Below are positions 1 to 7,471 of a stretch of 19,897 nt of DNA, one piece after another; position 1 is the stretch's first letter; every line of letters begins with the position of its first letter. The translations under genes and the position numbers were made by a program. The stretch spans positions 1 through 19,897 of the forward strand of contig JAWXCE010000009.1 in the NCBI GenBank assembly GCA_034440495.1, written 5' to 3'. This DNA comes from JAWXCE01 sp034440495. Lineage in GTDB: Bacteria > Pseudomonadota > Alphaproteobacteria > Rhizobiales > Rhodomicrobiaceae. Under the pieces are notes generated by a model, which worked only from the letters and a program-made list of their open reading frames with translations, was not told where the DNA came from and searched no databases.

Positions 1-43
1 ATAAAATATTCGCAGTCGCGCCTATGATGGAGTGGACGGACTA
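1..43. repeat. Left copy of an integrase-upstream repeat
   Basis: These 43 bases match 13553-13595 in the same orientation at 38 of 43 positions; the shared core is ATGATGGAGTGGAC. The right copy lies about 145 bp upstream of the minus-strand integrase start at 13408. By analogy this left copy may be the upstream region of another integrase lying left of the window. It is too diverged to be a recent duplication, and similarity is not visible beyond this block. Confidence 0.6.
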
Positions 44-551
44 TCTAGACTTTTCAATACTTTAACAGCTGGCGTGTGCGCAATGTGTGCAGGGGGAAGC
101 GTGCTCGTCCAAGAATTTGCGTGATGTCGAATGCAATTGGCATGTTGCTTTAGCCTATCTACACACCCCCCATCTAACGGCTCATCTCTACGGCAGGATG
201 CGGACGAAATGGCAAAGCATCATGACGCTTTGCGAAAACGCTCCGCCCGAAGACGCGGCGCTAGCCAAAGGCGCTTTCAGCGTATTCAGGCTTGTATTCG
301 CCGATAATGCCTGTCTAAACGGGCTTCGTACCGCTCGGAACCGCTTAAGCACTATGGCGCGCAGTTTCGGTATTTTCCGCCGCCCCATTTGAGCCGGATG
401 CGATTTTGTTTGCGAGTTCGCTCGATTTTTCGGCCTCAAGGGCTCGTATTATAAGGCTCTAAGTTTTGAACGTGCCGAAACGCCGCACCTTGCGGAAAGC
501 TCCCAATAAACATTTGCACTCTCAAGTCCTTGAACCTGTTGCCTGCCGCCG
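44..551. other. No recognisable gene; probable decayed island DNA
   Basis: I see no protein family, RNA gene or clear repeat in this stretch. Short open frames exist on both strands, but they have low-complexity, arginine-rich translations typical of non-coding high-GC DNA. It lies between the left integrase-upstream repeat and the trbK-alt remnant. In intact trb operons this position would hold trbJ, but no trbJ remnant can be seen. Confidence 0.5.
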
Positions 552-833
552 ATGTTGAAGGCGATGAAGCGTCAAAACCGGCCAAAGGCCTCGATCACCG
601 CCAGGGTGATCGAGGTGACGCGGCAGGAGGAACCGCCGCGCGTCTAGACACCGTCGGCGCTATAGCCTCCGTCCTATTCGTTGCGCGCGACGCTGCGCCG
701 GTGTCAGCAACTTGGCGAGGCGGCAAGCAATGAGGCCGAGTGCCTAGCGGCCCCGACGAAGTTGCGCGACTGATTCCTCGGTCGCCCCGCGACGCCCGCC
801 GCACCCAAGGGAACGAGGGACAGTGAACTATGA
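552..833 (+). pseudogene. Decayed trbK-alt, conjugal transfer small protein
   Basis: Read through interruptions, this stretch resembles the small entry-exclusion/TrbK-alt protein encoded just before trbL in alphaproteobacterial trb operons. The first part reads ...ITARVIEVTRQEEPPRV and then meets a TAG stop near 646. A second part, in another frame, gives LRATLRRCQQLGEAASNEAE, then an in-frame stop, then FLGRPATPAAPKGTRDSEL. The expected transmembrane segment is degraded. Its TGA (831-833) overlaps the trbL ATG (830-832), the classic coupled junction. Position before trbL and the RRCQQLGEAA-type motif support the call. The gene is clearly non-functional because of stops and frame changes. Confidence 0.6.
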
Positions 834-1647
834 GCGGCACGGGCGTTATCGACAACTTCCTTGGCATCTTCGCCAGCTACATCGACAGCGGCTTCGGCCT
901 GTTGGTCGGCGAAGTAGCCTTCATCGCCACCACACTCATCTTGATCGATGCGACTTTGGCCGCCTTGTTCTGGAGCTGCGGCGCGGATGACGACATTATC
1001 GCCCGTCTCGTCAAGAAGACGATCTTGGTCGCCATCTTCGCCTACCTGATCTCCAACTGGAACACCTGGCCAGGATCGTCTTCGAGGGCTTCTCGGGCCA
1101 CGGCTTTCTCGCCTCCGGCACCGGTTTCTTAGCCGCCGATCTCCTACGTCCCGGCCGGGACGCACAAACGGGTCTCGATGCCGGGCGGCCGCTCCATGAG
1201 GCCATCTCGGATCTGATGGGCTTCGTAGCTTTCTTCGAGAACTTCATCCAGATTGCCTGCCTGATGTTCGCCTGGGTTCTCGTGCTGCTGGCCTTTTTCA
1301 TCCTCGCTGGGCAACTCTTCGTGACGCTGATCGAGTTCGAGCTGACCACGCTTGCTGGATTCGTGCTGATCCCTTTCGACCTTTTCGGCAAGACAGCCTT
1401 CATGGCCGAGAGGGTGCTGGGCAATGTGGTCGCCTCCGGCATCAAGGTGCTGGGTTTGGCTGTCATCATTGGTATAGGCTCGACGCTGTTCTCGCAGTTC
1501 ACCTCCGGCTTCGGTGGGGAGACCCCGACGATTGACGATACAATGGCTATCGTGCTCGCGGCGCTTTCCCTTCTGGGCCTCGGCATTTTTGGCCCCGGCA
1601 GGGGCCTCGTCTCGGGCGGGCCGCAGCTTGGTGCTGGTGCGGCCGTC
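830..1647 (+). pseudogene. trbL: Truncated, frameshifted TrbL, conjugative type IV secretion membrane protein
   Basis: TrbL is the polytopic inner-membrane component (VirB6-like) of P-type conjugation machinery. The N-terminal 80 or so residues (GTGVIDNFLGIFASYIDSGF onward, ending at ISNWN) are in one frame. A single frameshift near 1062-1066 moves the rest into another frame (LARIVFEGFSGHGFLASGTG, then FFENFIQIACLMFAWVLVLL, then TPTIDDTMAIVLAALSLLGL). Homology ends at GGPQLGAGAAV around 1647, where it runs directly into an opposite-strand YdeI fragment, so the glycine-rich C-terminal part is lost. Neither trbF, trbG nor trbI follows, so this is a relic and not a working transfer system. The reading of the family is confident. 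Confidence 0.85.
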
Positions 1648-1830
1648 GATCCAGCCAAAGACGATGACTTCGTCCAGCACCTCGCCCACCGAGACGAAGG
1701 GCGCATTGGGCTTCTTCTTCCACGTCACGAGCCAGACGCTGTCCGCCTGCGCGTGATGAGCCAAAAGCCAGGCGCGCAGTTCGGCCGCCGAGCGCAGCTC
1801 GACCTGTGCAAAACGCTCTGTCGGGATCAT
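1640..1830 (-). pseudogene. N-terminal fragment of a YdeI/OmpD-associated family protein
   Basis: The fragment begins with an ATG at 1830 (MIPTERFAQVELRSAAELRA) and contains the family signatures ADSVWLVTWKK and VGEVLDEVIVFGWIDG. Family members are about 190 residues long; only about 62 N-terminal residues remain. Homology stops at WIDG, where the DNA becomes trbL on the other strand. The trbL end and the ydeI end therefore truncated each other at a rearrangement junction at about 1640-1650. The function of the family is poorly defined (described as bacteriocin/peptide-protection related). No function is expected from this piece. Confidence 0.7.
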
Positions 1831-1846
1831 GGCGCAGCCCGGCCGA

Positions 1847-2089
1847 TCAGCAGCGCAGGATTAGGTCGATATGCGAGGCCCGGATGCGCGCGACCGAATA
1901 CAGCGTGTCACGGTCGGGGAACTCCGCCGTCATCTCGCGCGAAAGCGAGAGGGTGATGATGGGGCCAAAGATCAGGTGCTGCATTCCCAGCGGGTCCACC
2001 GCAAACGCCTTGCTTCGCGAAGACCGTTGCTGGGTCAAGAAAACCGCTTGATTAAGATCGCCGCCAGCCTCGCACGACAACGCGTTCAT
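1847..2089 (-). pseudogene. Possible C-terminal fragment of a TetR-family regulator
   Basis: The translation contains AVDPLGMQHLIFGPIITLSL followed by SREMTAEFPDRDTLY and ends in IDLILRC. This resembles the ligand-binding C-terminal helices of TetR/AcrR regulators, which often read DP..MQHLIFGP and end in LxLRGL. No helix-turn-helix is present, so the DNA-binding half is missing. The same frame reads further upstream into ...LVGLRDDLGG, without a convincing start. Its stop lies 16 bp before the YdeI-fragment start on the same strand, consistent with a former regulator/YdeI gene pair. The family call rests on weak pattern resemblance. Confidence 0.35.
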
Positions 2090-2143
2090 CCCGCCCAGGT
2101 CGTCGCGCAGCCCAACGAGATCACAAAAAAAGTAAACGTAATG

Positions 2144-2851
2144 CTAGCGCTGCGACGTAGCAAACTTCTTACGAAGCGGGATCGCTAGCAGCGATAGCAG
2201 CGCGAGGCCGCACAAGGCTGCGACAATTTCGGGTGTAAGGATCGAGCCGACAGAGATATTGCCGCCTTGCTCCAGAACGTGACCGAGACCGGCGCCAGCG
2301 CTCGAAAACACCGCCGTGCCCGGAATGATGCCGAAAAATGTCGTTAACACGTAGGCTGTAAGGCCGACGCCCGCGAATGCCGGAATAAGGTTCACGAGAA
2401 AAAACGGAAACAGTGGGACGAGGCGCAGCACGAGCAGGTAAGACCAGGCGTTCTGCTTGATGTTCTCGGCAAGTTTCACGGCCTGCGGGCCAAGGCGTTG
2501 TAGCGCGTTTTCGCCAAAGATCACCTTTGCGAACAGGAAGATAATCGTGGCCCCGACGGTCGCGCCGATCACGGTGAACAGCGTACCCCAGATCGCGCCG
2601 AACAGAAAGCCGCCCGACAAAGTGAGAAACACCGCGCCAGGGAAAGAAAACGATACAACGGTAGCATAAAGGCCGATATAAGCAAGCGCCGCTAGCAAAT
2701 AATTTTCGCGCACGAACGCTGTAAGCGCCTCACGGTTCTGGCGCAGCGTTTCAAGCGATAGAGTGTCTGCAACGCCGGTATAGCGAATGGCCAATATCGC
2801 GGCGACGGCGGCAAGGCCAAACCAAAGGCGGCGGTTCTTGAGAAGTTTCAT
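2144..2851 (-). CDS. TVP38/TMEM64 family inner-membrane protein
   Basis: This 235-residue polytopic membrane protein carries the SNARE-associated/VTT (DedA-like) domain. Visible features are an N-terminal anchor (about residues 11-27), a hydrophobic run at 52-75, the glycine-rich LSGGFLFGAIWGTLFTVIGA stretch, the loop around LRLVPLFPFFLVNLIPAFAG, and a final helix with a basic tail (RKKF). Relatives are thought to act in lipid or small-molecule handling at the membrane; the substrate is not known. The start at 2851 follows a CAGGAG-type ribosome-binding site. It lies 26 bp after the FAD-dependent reductase on the same strand, so the two are probably co-transcribed. In other bacteria a TVP38/TMEM64 domain is found fused to such a reductase, which supports a shared role. 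Confidence 0.9.
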   Translation of the reverse strand: MKLLKNRRLWFGLAAVAAILAIRYTGVADTLSLETLRQNREALTAFVRENYLLAALAYIGLYATVVSFSFPGAVFLTLSGGFLFGAIWGTLFTVIGATVGATIIFLFAKVIFGENALQRLGPQAVKLAENIKQNAWSYLLVLRLVPLFPFFLVNLIPAFAGVGLTAYVLTTFFGIIPGTAVFSSAGAGLGHVLEQGGNISVGSILTPEIVAALCGLALLSLLAIPLRKKFATSQR

Positions 2852-2877
2852 CGTCGTCGGCTCCTGAACGGTAGAGG

Positions 2878-4347
2878 CTAAGGGATGATGCGCTGTATGA
2901 AGCGTACAACTTTTCGCGTGCGCGGGCTGAACAGCGTTGGCGTATAATAACTTCCAGCAGCGCGCTTCGAAACTTCCGACAGTGTCGGATAGGGCGCGAT
3001 CAGGCTCGCGATCTTGCCTATGGGGAGTTTTGCCGAGATGGCGAGCCCCCAGGGGAGGATGAGTTCGCCCGCGTGCGGCCCAACGATAGTTGCGCCGAGG
3101 ATTTTGCCCTTGCGGCCCAGCACAATCTTCGCATGCCCTTCCGTGCGGCGCTCAGCCCGCGCGCGGTCGTTTTCCCTGAAACTCCAGGTGAGGATTTGCA
3201 CCTCGTGGCCCGCGGCTTTCGCGTCCGCCTCTGTCAAGCCCACATGCGCCAGTTCAGGGTCAGAATATGTCACCCACGGCAGCGCGCTGTAATCGGTCTT
3301 GGTCCAAAACATGCCAAACAGGGCGCTGCGGATGACGATGCCAGCGTGATACCCTGCCACATGTGTGAATTGCGGGCCGCCCGCGCAGTCGCCGATGGCG
3401 AAGACGCGGCTGTTGGATGTGCGCAGCCGCGCATCCACAGTGATGCCCTTCGGCGTAAAATCGACGCCCGCCGCTTCAAGGCCAAGCCCGTCGATGCTTG
3501 GTTTGCGCCCGGCAGCGATGAGGAGATGGTTGCCGCTGATGGTTTTTCCGCCTTCAAGACGCACGGTAACGCCGCCGTTTTCGCGCGCGACCGCTTCAAT
3601 CCCGGTGCGCTCGTGAAGCTTTACGCCCTCCCGAATGAGCGCTTCACGGACAACGGCAACGGCCTCCGGCTCATCCTTCGCCAGAATACCGAATTTCTCG
3701 ATCAAGGTCACTTCAGCGCCAAGGCGGCGGAACGCTTGTGCAAGCTCCACGCCGATGGGGCCGCCACCGACGACCACGAGATGGTTGGGCCGCTCTTTCA
3801 GTTCGAAGATGGATTCGTTGGTGTAATAGGGCGTTTCGCTCAAGCCTGGGATAGGCGGCGCGGCGGCGGTCGATCCTGTGGAGATCACGAAGCGGCGGGC
3901 GGTGATGACATGGCCGCCCGCCTGCACCTCGGTTTTGGAGATAAATTTCGCGCTATCCTGAATAACATGCACACCAAACCCTTCAAACCGCTCGACGCTG
4001 TCGTGCGGCGCAATCGCTCCGATGACGCTGTGAACATGGTCGTGCACGCGCGCGAAGTTGACTTGCGGCGCGTCTAGGGAGACGCCAAATGCACCGCTCT
4101 TATGGGGCGCATGGGCGAAATGGGCGGCGGCGATCAAAGACTTTGACGGAACGCAACCGGTGTTGAGGCAGTCGCCGCCCATCTTGCCACGCTCGATCAG
4201 AACGACCGATGCGCCCATCTGCACGGCGCCCGCCGCGACCGACAAGCCACCGGAACCGGCTCCAATAATGCAAAGGTCAACCCTGATACGGCCGTTCTTC
4301 GCAAGCGGCTTCAGCTTGCTCATTTCGCTTATGCTTTTATGCTCCAC
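2878..4347 (-). CDS. FAD-dependent pyridine nucleotide-disulfide oxidoreductase, MerA/Lpd-like
   Basis: This 489-residue flavoprotein belongs to the class I disulfide reductase family. It has the FAD dinucleotide fold GAGSGG at 29-34, the redox-active pair Cys60/Cys65 in GGDCLNTGCVPSK, the NAD(P)-binding GGGPIG at 194-199, the second FAD motif AIGDCAGG at 317-324, and a C-terminal dimerisation domain. Where glutathione reductase and lipoamide dehydrogenase have the catalytic His of HPTxxE, this protein has Tyr453 (APYPTLSE), more like the tyrosine of mercuric reductase. It lacks both the N-terminal heavy-metal domain and the C-terminal Cys pair of true MerA, so mercury reduction is not supported. 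The proposed start is a GTG at 4347 behind a GGGGA site; ATG 4323 is an alternative. It precedes the TVP38 gene by 26 bp. Confidence 0.9.
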   Translation of the reverse strand: MEHKSISEMSKLKPLAKNGRIRVDLCIIGAGSGGLSVAAGAVQMGASVVLIERGKMGGDCLNTGCVPSKSLIAAAHFAHAPHKSGAFGVSLDAPQVNFARVHDHVHSVIGAIAPHDSVERFEGFGVHVIQDSAKFISKTEVQAGGHVITARRFVISTGSTAAAPPIPGLSETPYYTNESIFELKERPNHLVVVGGGPIGVELAQAFRRLGAEVTLIEKFGILAKDEPEAVAVVREALIREGVKLHERTGIEAVARENGGVTVRLEGGKTISGNHLLIAAGRKPSIDGLGLEAAGVDFTPKGITVDARLRTSNSRVFAIGDCAGGPQFTHVAGYHAGIVIRSALFGMFWTKTDYSALPWVTYSDPELAHVGLTEADAKAAGHEVQILTWSFRENDRARAERRTEGHAKIVLGRKGKILGATIVGPHAGELILPWGLAISAKLPIGKIASLIAPYPTLSEVSKRAAGSYYTPTLFSPRTRKVVRFIQRIIP

Positions 4348-4414
4348 AATATTCCCCGGAAAATTAGATGTGCAAACTGTTCATGGAGACTTCGCCAAGA
4401 GTCTGCAGGAAGTT

Positions 4415-6616
4415 TCATTCGTCACGGGGACGTGAACCGGACATCTCCATTTGTATCCGGACATCTCCATTTGTATTCTGGGAGTGCGTTTGCTTTATTG
4501 TTCGAGACATAAGCGCCTCATATCCTATGATATAAAGAATTTTACCGCTGGCCTTTATAGTGCCGCGCAGCGTTCCAGACACTTTGGACTTGCCGATGCG
4601 GCGTCTGTAGCTGACCGGGACTTCCAGCCACCGCAACCCGTGCTTGACTGCGCGCACCTGCATTTCAATCGTCCAGCCGAAGTTCTGATCGCTCATGGCG
4701 AGGCGGTCGAGCGCATTCCTGCGTATGGCGCGAAATGGCCCGAGGTCGGTGAAGCGCGCGCGCCAGATCCAGCGCATCAACAGGCAGGCGAGCCAGTTGC
4801 CGAAACGCTGCTGCGGGGTCAGCGCGCCACGCTCGCAGCGGCCAAGAGTTCGCGACCCCAGCACGAAATCGGCGCCGCCTTGAACAATGGGAGCGACAAG
4901 TTCGGAGATGTCCTCCGGCCGGTCGCTGCCGTCGGCGTCCAGGAAAACGACAATATCGCAAGGGGGCAGCACCGCCATCGCCTGCAGGCACGCGGCGCCA
5001 TAACCAGGTCGCGTGACGCGTACGAGCGTCGCACCGTGCGCCAGCGCGACGCTGTCCGTACCGTCGGTGGAGTTGTAGTCGGCAACGATGACCGGCGTCG
5101 CCCACACGGGAAGAGCGCGGAGAACCTTTGGCAGCCCGCCCGCTTCATTCTTCGCCGGAATGATCACCGCGACTCTAATGTTGGAAAAATCGCATATCAT
5201 GCTTACCTTCGCCGCCGGTTTCAACAATTGGTCTGCACGCAGATAACGCGCCGCCCGCCAGATCAGCCACGCCATGACAGGGATTGCATGGACAAGGGCG
5301 ACGCCATGGGAAAACAGCGGGAAATCCGGCGTGCCCCAAAGCGTAAAAAAGATATAGTAGGCAGGTATCAGTGCTGAAACGACCATCAGCGGCCAAAACT
5401 GCAAGAGCGCAGCCAGCGGCAGGAACCAGCACGCATACCAGGGGAATTGCGCTGGGGCGCAGTAAAATGCAGCCGCCGCCACAACGAGCGCCCTGCGCGC
5501 AAAATCTTCCGACGACGCGGCGGGGCGGAAAGCGACGGCGACCGCAATGGCGGTAGCCAGAACGCCCATCGTCACCCGCAATGTTGCCTGTGCGGTGGGT
5601 GCATCAGCAAACGCGGCCACGCCTTCGAACGCCCACATAAACAGCGCGTTGTTGTTGTTCCAGCCGCTCGCGTATGCTTCCAGTCCGGACTGCGGCTGAA
5701 GGCTGGCGAGGAGCAGGGGCGCGAGTGTTGCAGCCACTGTTACGCCAACACAGGCAAGACCTGCGAAAAGCCGCCAAGGCCAACGCAACGCGCCCCGCAA
5801 GAACAGCGGAGCCAGCAGGATCGGCCAGATCTTGACGCCCGCCGCCAGCCCGATCATGGCGCACGGGATGGCGGTATGCCCGCGAATGTGAAGCAGGATG
5901 GCGCCAAGTACGAAGGGCATAATCAGCACATCCGCATGCGCCGTACCAATCAGCATAGCGGACACGAATGGATTGCACCAGTAAAGCGCGGCCCAGAGCG
6001 GGCTTCGCCCCAGCGCCCTCAGCAGCGCGATGAGCAGAAACACGGTGGCGGCGTCCGCCGTCAGAAACACCAGCCGCAAGCCGTCCAGGCTCCACGGCGC
6101 GATGAGATGGGCAAGCCCGAACGCGGCCTGCGCCGTGCCCGGATAGATGGTGCGTAAAGTGTGGTTGTTGATGATGTCGAGCACATGCTTGGCCTCGCTC
6201 GCGAGGGGGGCGACGCTGCCCGACAGGCTGCCTTGAGCGAGGCCGTCGATAACCTGCTGTGGTGAAAGGGCGTAGGGGTTAAGTCCCTGGGCGATGAGGC
6301 CGCCATCCCAGAGATAACGTTGGAAATCATCCTCCAGAGGCGCGAGCGAACCAAACCAGACGACACGGATCGCCGCGCCTAAAATGAGCATGGCAACGAG
6401 CGCCGTAATTGGGCGGGAGCAGCGAATCAGAACGGGTGTCAGCAGAAGTGTTCCGAGAGAAGGCAGGCTCAGAAGCGCGATTAGCGGTAAAATCACGCCG
6501 AAGCTTGTGGCGGCTTCATGGGTGAGCGAAGGCGCAAGCGTGACGAGAATAGCTTGACTTGCAAGGATCGCTGCCCCGCTGGCCAACAGTGTCTCGCTGT
6601 TACCTATTCCGCGCAT
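4415..6616 (-). CDS. Two-domain membrane glycosyltransferase: GT-C mannosyltransferase-like plus GT2
   Basis: The protein is 733 residues from ATG 6616. The N-terminal two thirds is a polytopic GT-C enzyme, DUF2029/GT87-like: an early acidic motif APLEDDFQRYLWDG, a loop with LNPYALSP, and about a dozen hydrophobic segments. From about residue 473 a GT2 domain begins (IRVAVIIPAKNEAGGLPKVL), with the metal-binding DAD at 560-562 in FLDADGSDRPED, LGSRTLG, then the DLGPFRAIRR motif of polyprenyl-phosphate sugar synthases. A plausible job is to make a lipid-phosphate sugar and transfer it at the membrane. ATG 6616 follows GGGG and starts 26 bp after the DUF547 stop; an upstream start at 6667 would overlap it. 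The GT2 part has its own ATG near 5200 with GAAGG upstream, so the fusion may derive from two genes. The last residues are altered by a 20-bp duplication. Confidence 0.85.
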   Translation of the reverse strand: MRGIGNSETLLASGAAILASQAILVTLAPSLTHEAATSFGVILPLIALLSLPSLGTLLLTPVLIRCSRPITALVAMLILGAAIRVVWFGSLAPLEDDFQRYLWDGGLIAQGLNPYALSPQQVIDGLAQGSLSGSVAPLASEAKHVLDIINNHTLRTIYPGTAQAAFGLAHLIAPWSLDGLRLVFLTADAATVFLLIALLRALGRSPLWAALYWCNPFVSAMLIGTAHADVLIMPFVLGAILLHIRGHTAIPCAMIGLAAGVKIWPILLAPLFLRGALRWPWRLFAGLACVGVTVAATLAPLLLASLQPQSGLEAYASGWNNNNALFMWAFEGVAAFADAPTAQATLRVTMGVLATAIAVAVAFRPAASSEDFARRALVVAAAAFYCAPAQFPWYACWFLPLAALLQFWPLMVVSALIPAYYIFFTLWGTPDFPLFSHGVALVHAIPVMAWLIWRAARYLRADQLLKPAAKVSMICDFSNIRVAVIIPAKNEAGGLPKVLRALPVWATPVIVADYNSTDGTDSVALAHGATLVRVTRPGYGAACLQAMAVLPPCDIVVFLDADGSDRPEDISELVAPIVQGGADFVLGSRTLGRCERGALTPQQRFGNWLACLLMRWIWRARFTDLGPFRAIRRNALDRLAMSDQNFGWTIEMQVRAVKHGLRWLEVPVSYRRRIGKSKVSGTLRGTIKASGKILYIIGYEALMSRTIKQTHSQNTNGDVRIQMEMSGSRPRDE
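4437..4476. repeat. Perfect 20-bp tandem duplication in the glycosyltransferase 3' end
   Basis: The unit CCGGACATCTCCATTTGTAT occurs twice back to back (4437-4456 and 4457-4476). It lies inside the last codons of the glycosyltransferase gene. Because 20 is not a multiple of 3, the duplication changed the C-terminal reading frame: with one copy the protein would end a few residues after NTNGDVR, at a TGA at 4424-4422. With two copies it reads on through IQMEMSGSRPRDE. Confidence 0.9.
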
Positions 6617-6642
6617 ATCACGCCCCGTACCGCCGCTCCGAA

Positions 6643-7455
6643 CTATTTCGCGTCGTTCAATGCCCAATCGTAATCGTGGCGGTCATAATCCGTGCGGTCT
6701 TTCAGTTTCGCAGCCAATTCGGGCGATGCATATTTTATCAAATGCGCAATCACCCCCTTCTGGTCGTCACCGAAATCCTCCTCGAACCAGTGGTAGATGC
6801 TGGCGACCGTCAACTTCCCGCCCGCGATGGCCGCGCCGCGCGGCGAGTTCACGAAAGCCCTCGCTGCACTTTCTAGGTCGGCTTGGAGCGTTGCGGCGTG
6901 GAAGGGCTTCGGCGGCAGATTGGGGCAGCCGATGCTCGCACAGTTCACCGCATAATGGACAAGCGGGTCTTTGAAGGTTGGCCGCATGATCCCGTGCTCG
7001 ATGTCGTCGAGCGAAAGCTCGCGACCCTCCACCGTAACGAGTTGGGTGCGCCAGGGCCCGTTATAGGCTTTGAAGTCAAGAAAGCCCGTGCCCGTGCTTT
7101 TGATATCTCGAATGGATTTCACCGGGTAACCGTCAAGGATCACCTTCAGCGTGACGGCGTTATAGAGGTTGGCCCAATATGCGAACGCCTTACTTGTGGT
7201 CATGGCGGAGGGCTTCTGCGCCTCCATGCCGCTTATGACTGCGGCTAGGCCATCGCGATCCGCTTTCGCGTCCCGCCATTGCGCATATCGAACCCTGTTC
7301 AGGCCATCCGCGCCGGTTACCACATATTTACTCAGCAAAGCGGCATAAGCCTTGAACGTTTCCGTCCCATCTTGCGCACAGACGGAGGTTTGACTTATAA
7401 AAACTGCACTAAAGGCAGCGATAACCGTCCATGTAACTACGCTGATGCGTTTCAT
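6643..7455 (-). CDS. Secreted DUF547 domain protein
   Basis: This 270-residue protein starts at ATG 7455, eight bases after a GGACGGAG ribosome-binding site. Residues 1 to about 26 form a signal peptide (MKRISVVTWTVIAAFSAVFI, with a cleavage site like VCA-QD), so it is periplasmic. The rest is a complete DUF547 domain: AFWANLY-type motif as AYWANLYNAVTLKVI, then LSLDDIEHGIMRP, DPLVHYAVNCASIGCPNLPP and a final VASIYHWFEEDFG. The Asn-Cys-Ala-Ser-Ile-Gly-Cys stretch and the aromatic-rich core suggest a cysteine-containing active site; no activity is established that I can state safely. The open frame continues upstream without a stop into radical SAM sequence, but that continuity arises from a frameshift and not from a real fusion. 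It sits between the radical SAM gene and the glycosyltransferase in a tight operon. Confidence 0.88.
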   Translation of the reverse strand: MKRISVVTWTVIAAFSAVFISQTSVCAQDGTETFKAYAALLSKYVVTGADGLNRVRYAQWRDAKADRDGLAAVISGMEAQKPSAMTTSKAFAYWANLYNAVTLKVILDGYPVKSIRDIKSTGTGFLDFKAYNGPWRTQLVTVEGRELSLDDIEHGIMRPTFKDPLVHYAVNCASIGCPNLPPKPFHAATLQADLESAARAFVNSPRGAAIAGGKLTVASIYHWFEEDFGDDQKGVIAHLIKYASPELAAKLKDRTDYDRHDYDWALNDAK

Positions 7456-7471
7456 TAACTCCGTCCCTGTT

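Noticed and set aside
87..392. 101-residue open frame near the left edge
   Set aside because: No domain, no good ribosome-binding site, and a translation typical of random high-GC frames.
1011..1706. 231-residue minus-strand open frame over trbL
   Set aside because: Ser/Pro/Lys-rich shadow of trbL; the plus-strand frames match TrbL closely.
3073..4077. 334-residue plus-strand open frame
   Set aside because: It is antisense to the FAD-dependent reductase, whose motifs are unmistakable on the other strand.
2878..4347. True mercuric reductase (mercury resistance operon)
   Set aside because: No heavy-metal-binding N-terminal domain, no C-terminal vicinal cysteines, and no merR, merT or merP nearby.
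4451..5377. 308-residue plus-strand open frame
   Set aside because: Antisense to the GT2 domain; composition is Arg/His-rich and no family is recognisable.
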